DNA from: G020348385 sp964410125
Lineage (GTDB): Bacteria > Acidobacteriota > Aminicenantia > Aminicenantales > Aminicenantaceae
DNA: 64,000 nt
NCBI GenBank assembly: GCA_964410125.1
Contig: CAYPGQ010000001.1
Location: forward strand, 62,001 to 126,000
Reading direction: 5' to 3'
Positions 59,860-64,000 of the stretch are shown piece by piece (the first letter of the stretch is position 1; each line of letters starts with the position of its first letter). Both the position numbers and the translations under genes were made by a program. The notes under the pieces were generated by a model. That model searched no databases, had not been told where the DNA came from, and saw only the letters and a program-made list of their open reading frames with translations.

Positions 59860-61739
59860 CAAAAGACTTTTTTCCATTCTTCGGTTTCAAGGTTCACACG
59901 CCAGAAATTTCCTTTCCCCGTTACCTTCAAAATGGCTCCATTTTCCAAACCCCTAACAGTGATGGCACCCTTGAACTGCATCGGGATCTTGATTGTCTTT
60001 TCTTCCTGGAAATTTTTATCCATGATGACCAGCTGATTCTCTCCGTCGATCGGTGCCAGAAGGATGAATTGTTGTCCGTCCAATGTCCAGTCGAATCCGA
60101 TCTCGTAATCATAGTTTCGCTGGCTTATTTTTTCGAGCTTTTTTTCTTCTACGTCGTATATCCACAATTCCCTTTCTCTGGAAAATGCAATTTTGCTGCC
60201 GTCTGGACTCCATTTCCCCCTCCACAGCTTCAGGAAATCTGCTGAGAACAACTCTGTGGCTTCCAAGGTTTTGAGGTTTAATAAAATCAAGCTTTCTTTT
60301 AGGTCATCATCTTTCCGAATTTTAAATGTCAGATAATCCTGGCTGGGGAGAAGATGCCATGCAGGAGGCACCAGGATATTTTCTACTAAAACTTGACTGG
60401 TGCCCTCATCTAGATCGACCAATCTTATTTGGGAAGATTTTTGATGTGTAAACGGCCCGGCTTGTACCAGCACAACGAGACTATCTCCGAAGGAAGGCCA
60501 AGCAATCAATTTGGCTTCCTGCGACTCTGGCACATCCAAGACTTGACTGAGTAATCCTGATCCATCTGTGTTTATCCTCCACAATGTATGAATCCGGACA
60601 CTCTTCGCTCCCTCTTTTTCGTAATGAGTGGTTATAAAAGCCACTCTGTTGCCATCGTGAGAAAGAATGAAGGATATGGTTCGTTTTTTGTAAAACAGGG
60701 AATCCTTTTCAGAAGATTCGACCATTGGTCTTGCTCCGGTTCCGTCGGCATTCATGATCCAGAGATCGTTAGTCCATTGTCTCCTGCTTTTTATCTGAAG
60801 GAATGCTATTTTTCCCGCTCTCATAGAAAAAGATTCAAAAGAGAATCTTGACTCTTTGTTCAGCCTTGTGATTTTCTCCTGATCCGGGTCATACCGCAAA
60901 ATTCCCTGTCTAAAATCCTGGAAGTAGAGATTGCCCTGATGTACTTGGTAATACCAAATGGAAAAGTCTCCTCTGGCAGAAAAGATCTGTCCTCTTGTGA
61001 CCCATACAGTGCTGATAAAGAAAGAGATGAGGAGAAAGATCAACACATAGGCTGAAAACCGGAATATTTTTTTCCCCACTTGAGAAAAATCCGATTTGGC
61101 AAGAGTCAGGATCGAGGCAATCACAAAACTCAAAGTAAAAAACAGAGAAAAAATGCCTTCATTTTTGACGTAAAAACCTCGTGCCCACAGGAAATAAATA
61201 TAATTTTGCCAAAAAAACATCAGCCCTGTGCCGATCAGGATGGAAACAAAAAAGATGATGAACTGCTTGTCGTAGAGCAGGGAGAGTGAGAAAGCAATGG
61301 TAAACGCCATGAGGGGCAAAACAATGTACAGGGATAAAGAAAATAGATCACCGAAAGCATCAGGGTAATTCATGTCCAAATCTTGGAAGATTTTATCCAA
61401 TCCGGGCAGAAATCGCCTGACAAAGTAAAAAATGACAAACACCGCGACAAGGATACTCAGTTGAGATACGAACTTGAAGATCCACAGTATTTCTTTTTTT
61501 ATCGGACGGGAAAAAAGAAAGACCCAAGCGTTATCTTTGTATTCCGTGTAAAATCCTCCGGATCCGAGCAATAGGGCAGCCAACGGAAGAAACAACAATA
61601 AAAACAATCCCGAAAACTGAAGCGTTAATTCTTGTTGGCCTGATAGATTCAAGATGGCAATAGAAATCATCATCAAGATGGCCAAAGCGAATATCAAGAT
61701 GTTTTCCCGCCATTCCTTCATGAATATTTTTACAAACAT
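59859..61739 (-). CDS. ABC-2 permease fused to TolB-like beta-propeller
   Basis: 626 residues from ATG 61739 (AGGAGG 5 bases upstream). The first 250 residues hold six hydrophobic helices with E-Y-K-D-N-A-W-V-F-L-F-S-R-P-I-K-K, the coupling region of ABC-2 permeases (YtrC/D, NatB-like). The remainder is an extracytoplasmic six-bladed propeller of WD40-like/TolB type (L-W-I-M-N-A-D-G-T-G-A-R-P, W-R-I-N-T-D-G-S-G, W-S-P-D-G-S-K-I-A-F-S). A permease with a fused propeller is unusual. Its ATPase and regulator lie upstream in the same operon and two propeller genes lie downstream. The propeller may receive the exported substrate or sense a signal at the outside. Confidence 0.82.
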   Translation of the reverse strand: MFVKIFMKEWRENILIFALAILMMISIAILNLSGQQELTLQFSGLFLLLFLPLAALLLGSGGFYTEYKDNAWVFLFSRPIKKEILWIFKFVSQLSILVAVFVIFYFVRRFLPGLDKIFQDLDMNYPDAFGDLFSLSLYIVLPLMAFTIAFSLSLLYDKQFIIFFVSILIGTGLMFFWQNYIYFLWARGFYVKNEGIFSLFFTLSFVIASILTLAKSDFSQVGKKIFRFSAYVLIFLLISFFISTVWVTRGQIFSARGDFSIWYYQVHQGNLYFQDFRQGILRYDPDQEKITRLNKESRFSFESFSMRAGKIAFLQIKSRRQWTNDLWIMNADGTGARPMVESSEKDSLFYKKRTISFILSHDGNRVAFITTHYEKEGAKSVRIHTLWRINTDGSGLLSQVLDVPESQEAKLIAWPSFGDSLVVLVQAGPFTHQKSSQIRLVDLDEGTSQVLVENILVPPAWHLLPSQDYLTFKIRKDDDLKESLILLNLKTLEATELFSADFLKLWRGKWSPDGSKIAFSRERELWIYDVEEKKLEKISQRNYDYEIGFDWTLDGQQFILLAPIDGENQLVIMDKNFQEEKTIKIPMQFKGAITVRGLENGAILKVTGKGNFWRVNLETEEWKKVF

Positions 61740-61759
61740 CAAAACCTCCTGTGCTCCAT

Positions 61760-62635
61760 TCAAGACACAAAATGAATAAAAATCTCTTCCAGTGTCATGG
61801 ATTCGACATCCATCTTAGTGGGATGCAGTGCATCCAAATCTTGTTTCAGATCTTCGCTCCAGGGATAAATCCCAATATTGCATTTATTGCCGTCGGTCTG
61901 TTTAGTCAACATTCCGTCTATGTCTAATCCATCAGGAACAGCTCCATCAAAGGTAAGATGGACTTTTTTGGCGCTATTTTTCACATGCTCGAAGTTTTCT
62001 TCCAGGATGAGTTTTCCATCATGAAGAATACCCAGATGATCTATGATCCCTTCAAGCTCATGAACCAGATGGGAGGAAAAAAGGATGGTTGTCCCCTGCT
62101 CTAAAATCTCCCGGATGAGGCCTTTGAGAAAGTCATATCGTGTGGGGACATCCATTCCAGAGGTGGGATCATCCAGAATCAACAGCTCCGGCTCTGCGGC
62201 CAGCGCTACGATCAATCCCAGCTTGAGTTTCATACCCCGGGAAAGATTTTTGATCTTGACTTTCTCATCCAATTCGAATCTGTCCAAGAACTCGCAGGCT
62301 TTTTGGGCATTCCATTTGGGGTAAAAAGAGGAATTGAAGGCCATCAACTTCTTGATCGTCATCCATCCAAAAAAGATGGAATCTTCAGGGATGTATCCAA
62401 CCTCTTTTTTATAACCAGGATGATTGAATTTGATCTCAGTTCCTTTGTAAAGGATTGTACCTTTGTCGCCGGGTATAATCCCCATGATCATCCGGATCAA
62501 GGTGGTCTTTCCTTCCCCGTTTTTCCCGAGGAGTCCGTAGACCTTACCCTCTTCCAAAGACATGTTGAAGTGCTTGAGAACTTGCTTTCGTCCATAACTC
62601 TTGTATAGATTTTTTACTTGTAGAATTTCACCCAT
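61760..62635 (-). CDS. ABC transporter ATP-binding protein (YtrB-like)
   Basis: 291 residues. Walker A G-K-N-G-E-G-K-T-T, signature L-S-R-G-M-K-L-K, Walker B L-L-I-L-D-D-P-T-S-G-M-D and switch S-S-H. Family members of this type (YtrB) work with a small GntR regulator and an ABC-2 permease. The start overlaps the GntR stop by 8 bases and has AAGGAG 6 bases before the ATG. 20 bases to the permease ATG. The C-terminal 80 residues are typical of BcrA/YtrB-type proteins. Confidence 0.9.
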   Translation of the reverse strand: MGEILQVKNLYKSYGRKQVLKHFNMSLEEGKVYGLLGKNGEGKTTLIRMIMGIIPGDKGTILYKGTEIKFNHPGYKKEVGYIPEDSIFFGWMTIKKLMAFNSSFYPKWNAQKACEFLDRFELDEKVKIKNLSRGMKLKLGLIVALAAEPELLILDDPTSGMDVPTRYDFLKGLIREILEQGTTILFSSHLVHELEGIIDHLGILHDGKLILEENFEHVKNSAKKVHLTFDGAVPDGLDIDGMLTKQTDGNKCNIGIYPWSEDLKQDLDALHPTKMDVESMTLEEIFIHFVS

Positions 62636-63038
62636 TGTATTCTCCTTTTTCCATGACTTTTTGAGACACTGTCAGTCTCTCTTCGAAAAGTTTTTTGATT
62701 TCTTCAGGGTTTAGCCCGAATTTTTTCGCATCCTGTATCACTTCATCAAAACTCTGTGTCAAAATCGACTTTCGTTCTTCAATCATAAGTTGTGTAGAAT
62801 CATCCGAGACATAGCAGCCTCTTCCCTTTCTAGTGTAGATGAAACCTTCCATCTCCAATTCCCTGTATGCGCGGGCCACGGTGTTGGGATTGATCAAGAG
62901 CTCTGTAGCCAAATCCCTAATGGAAGGCAATGGATCATTCGGTTTTAAATTCCTCATAAAGATTTCTTTTTTGAACTCTTTTTTTATTTGTTCATAAATC
63001 GGAACAAAGCTTGATGTATCGACTTTAATCATTTTCAT
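62628..63038 (-). CDS. GntR-family regulator (YtrA type)
   Basis: 136 residues: winged helix-turn-helix (P-I-Y-E-Q-I-K; L-P-S-I-R-D-L-A-T-E-L-L-I-N-P-N-T-V-A-R-A-Y-R-E-L-E; G-F-I-Y-T-R-K-G-R-G-C-Y-V) and a short C-terminal dimerisation part, as in YtrA, which represses an ABC-transporter operon. Start either at 63038 or at the Met two codons later (63032), where GAGG is better spaced. First gene of the operon. The 22-bp palindrome at 63050-63071 is its likely operator. Confidence 0.9.
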   Translation of the reverse strand: MKMIKVDTSSFVPIYEQIKKEFKKEIFMRNLKPNDPLPSIRDLATELLINPNTVARAYRELEMEGFIYTRKGRGCYVSDDSTQLMIEERKSILTQSFDEVIQDAKKFGLNPEEIKKLFEERLTVSQKVMEKGEYNG

Positions 63039-63049
63039 CCTCTGTCTTA

Positions 63050-63071
63050 CTGTACTAATAAATTAATACAG
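63050..63071. promoter_or_regulatory. Palindromic operator for the GntR regulator
   Basis: CTGTACTAAT-AA-ATTAATACAG: arms match at 9 of 10 positions. It lies 12-33 bases upstream of the GntR ATG, where YtrA-type repressors bind (GT-N-TA-N-AC-like sites). The AT-rich centre could overlap the -10 box. Confidence 0.55.
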
Positions 63072-63098
63072 TTTAGTCGATTTGTCAAGTCAATGATT

Positions 63099-63176
63099 GA
63101 AAAATTGTTTAATTGGGGACAGGAGAAAAATTGTTTAATTGGGGACAGGAGAAAAATTGTTTAATTGGGGACAGGA
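63099..63176 (+). repeat. Three perfect 26-bp tandem repeats
   Basis: The unit from GAAAAATTG to GGGGACAGGA occurs three times without a difference at 63099, 63125 and 63151. The unit contains ATTGGGGACAG, which is the outer part of the adjacent hairpin arm. Confidence 0.9.
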
Positions 63177-63263
63177 TACCCTTTCACTTAATTCGCTTTT
63201 CAACAAGCACAAAAATCCAGTTATTGCTTATGAATTAAGTGAAAGGGTATCCTGTCCCCAATT
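63163..63263. repeat. Perfect 32-bp inverted repeat (GGGGACAGG hairpin, REP/MITE-like)
   Basis: Left arm 63163-63194 and right arm 63232-63263 are exact inverted copies (AATTGGGGACAGG... to ...CCTGTCCCCAATT) around a 37-base centre. Such ATTGGGGACAGG palindromes are typical of REP sequences mobilised by Y1 (RAYT-type) transposases. No transposase gene is in the window. The element separates the GntR operon from the next gene and could also act as a bidirectional terminator. Confidence 0.75.
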
Positions 63264-63324
63264 TCAAAATAAACAGGTTGAGGAGGTGGGGCGTAATAGG
63301 TTAATGTATAAATGAGGGATTAGC

Positions 63325-64000
63325 ATGAACCGTAAATATTCCATCCCTATAATATTCATCCTTCTGGTCTTTTTGCTCTGCGGTTGTGTCTCGAAGCAAA
63401 AACCTGAAGTTACGACACAACAGCCCGTCGAATACAATAAAGTTATCCAAGAGGCTGATGAACTCTACAGCCGAGGCTGTTACATTTGTCTAAAACAAGC
63501 CTACGAGCTATATGAGCAAGCGCTCTCCTTCCCCGTTTTCCAGAAAAAAACCACGAAAAATCTTTTCAAAACAGCTATCCTCCTTGGCCTAAGGGAACGG
63601 GAACTCGGAATCCTAAAAGAAACATACTTCTCAAAAGCCGAAGATATTATCGCAGTTTCTCCTTACCTTGTGGATTATTCCGTTTTGTTGAAAATCGCGA
63701 GCACCATTCCGAGAAAAACAGTCGGCGTTGTGGGGGATTTAGTCGAAGACAGCGACCGCGTCATCGTGTCCATGGACGACGTGAAAGCCGACCTCGAAGA
63801 ATGGACCGAGTTATTCAAAGAAAAATCAAAGCTTGAAGAGATTTATGCCTATGTGGTTATCGGCTTTTTTCCCACCTTTTCCTATTTCATCAAGGAAGAG
63901 CTCGATATCGAATCCATCGAACAAGCCTTTCCTGATTCTCCGTTGATTCGGTATAAACTATCGATTCTCCCCAAGGGGAACCCGCTAAATCTGGAAAAGC
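63325..64000 (+). CDS. Lipoprotein, partial (runs off the window)
   Basis: An ATG at 63325 (GAGGG 6 bases upstream) opens a frame that continues through the end of the window (225 codons visible). It has a signal with lipobox L-L-C-G-C, Cys near residue 20, then a soluble helical part starting E-A-D-E-L-Y-S-R-G-C-Y-I-C-L-K-Q-A-Y-E-L-Y-E-Q-A, which resembles TPR helices. I do not recognise the family. Its C-terminal end is missing. Confidence 0.7.
   Translation, partial: MNRKYSIPIIFILLVFLLCGCVSKQKPEVTTQQPVEYNKVIQEADELYSRGCYICLKQAYELYEQALSFPVFQKKTTKNLFKTAILLGLRERELGILKETYFSKAEDIIAVSPYLVDYSVLLKIASTIPRKTVGVVGDLVEDSDRVIVSMDDVKADLEEWTELFKEKSKLEEIYAYVVIGFFPTFSYFIKEELDIESIEQAFPDSPLIRYKLSILPKGNPLNLEK

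Noticed and set aside
63099..63263. A short CRISPR array
   Set aside because: The three units follow each other with no spacers, and the neighbouring structure is a long inverted repeat; no cas genes are present.

Overview
The window looks like a chromosome segment of an anaerobic, Gram-negative bacterium of the Aminicenantes/Acidobacteriota type. This is inferred from gene content only: two GWxTD-domain proteins, a TonB-dependent receptor with a carboxypeptidase-regulatory N-terminus, a BNR-repeat exoprotein, a sulfatase-like TPR protein, many lipoproteins and 6-bladed propellers, a tungsten aldehyde oxidoreductase and a reductive dehalogenase operon. Gene density is high, with short, mostly co-directional runs. 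About 53 protein genes, four broken genes or remnants, one tRNA-Ser and several small repeat elements can be supported.

Layout. 1-2.1 kb: end of an RTX-like protein, a lipoprotein of a local paralogous family and a GWxTD lipoprotein. 2.2-7.6 kb (minus, AT-rich): a five-gene run made of an XRE-HTH/cytidylyltransferase fusion, a SAM methyltransferase, an organophosphate antiporter-type MFS, a phosphate-type porin and a CDP-alcohol phosphotransferase. I read it as a self-regulated system that imports a phosphorylated (or phosphonate) headgroup, activates it as a CDP derivative and attaches it to lipid. 7.7-11.6 kb: DUF885-like metalloprotein, an internally deleted amidohydrolase and a second member of the lipoprotein family. 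11.6-17.2 kb: tungsten aldehyde ferredoxin oxidoreductase, two class-V PLP enzymes and a ThiS-ThiF fusion. 17-22.6 kb: sulfatase-like/TPR protein, pyruvoyl arginine decarboxylase, an MBL-FGE fusion and an unknown. 22.7-33.6 kb: TonB receptor, TPR and GWxTD genes, Lrp regulator, BNR protein, M24 peptidase homologue and the remnant of an M28 peptidase. 33.9-36.7 kb: rdhABC-like reductive dehalogenase operon. 36.8-41.4 kb: cPGS-like GTPase, ornithine carbamoyltransferase, GT4 and GH130. 41.4-47.8 kb: ABC exporter, broken TauE, tRNA-Ser, tadA, thrC, hflKC. 47.8-57.4 kb: two PLP lyases, repeat elements and two tandem RND pumps. 57.5-63.1 kb: a GntR-controlled ABC operon whose permease is fused to a TolB-like propeller, followed by two secreted propellers. 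63.1-64 kb: a hairpin repeat and a partial lipoprotein.

The most interesting items are the kinase-free headgroup-activation cluster with its operator-covered, leaderless promoter and internal second start; a family of 215-298 bp terminal-inverted-repeat elements with covarying internal stems (three full copies, two solo ends); the rdh operon; and the lipoprotein family sharing an E-x-I-x-H-x-V-x-D-x-G motif. Several genes (amidohydrolase, M28 peptidase, TauE, WD40) are broken by internal deletion, frameshift or stop, so either gene decay is active here or the assembly has errors.
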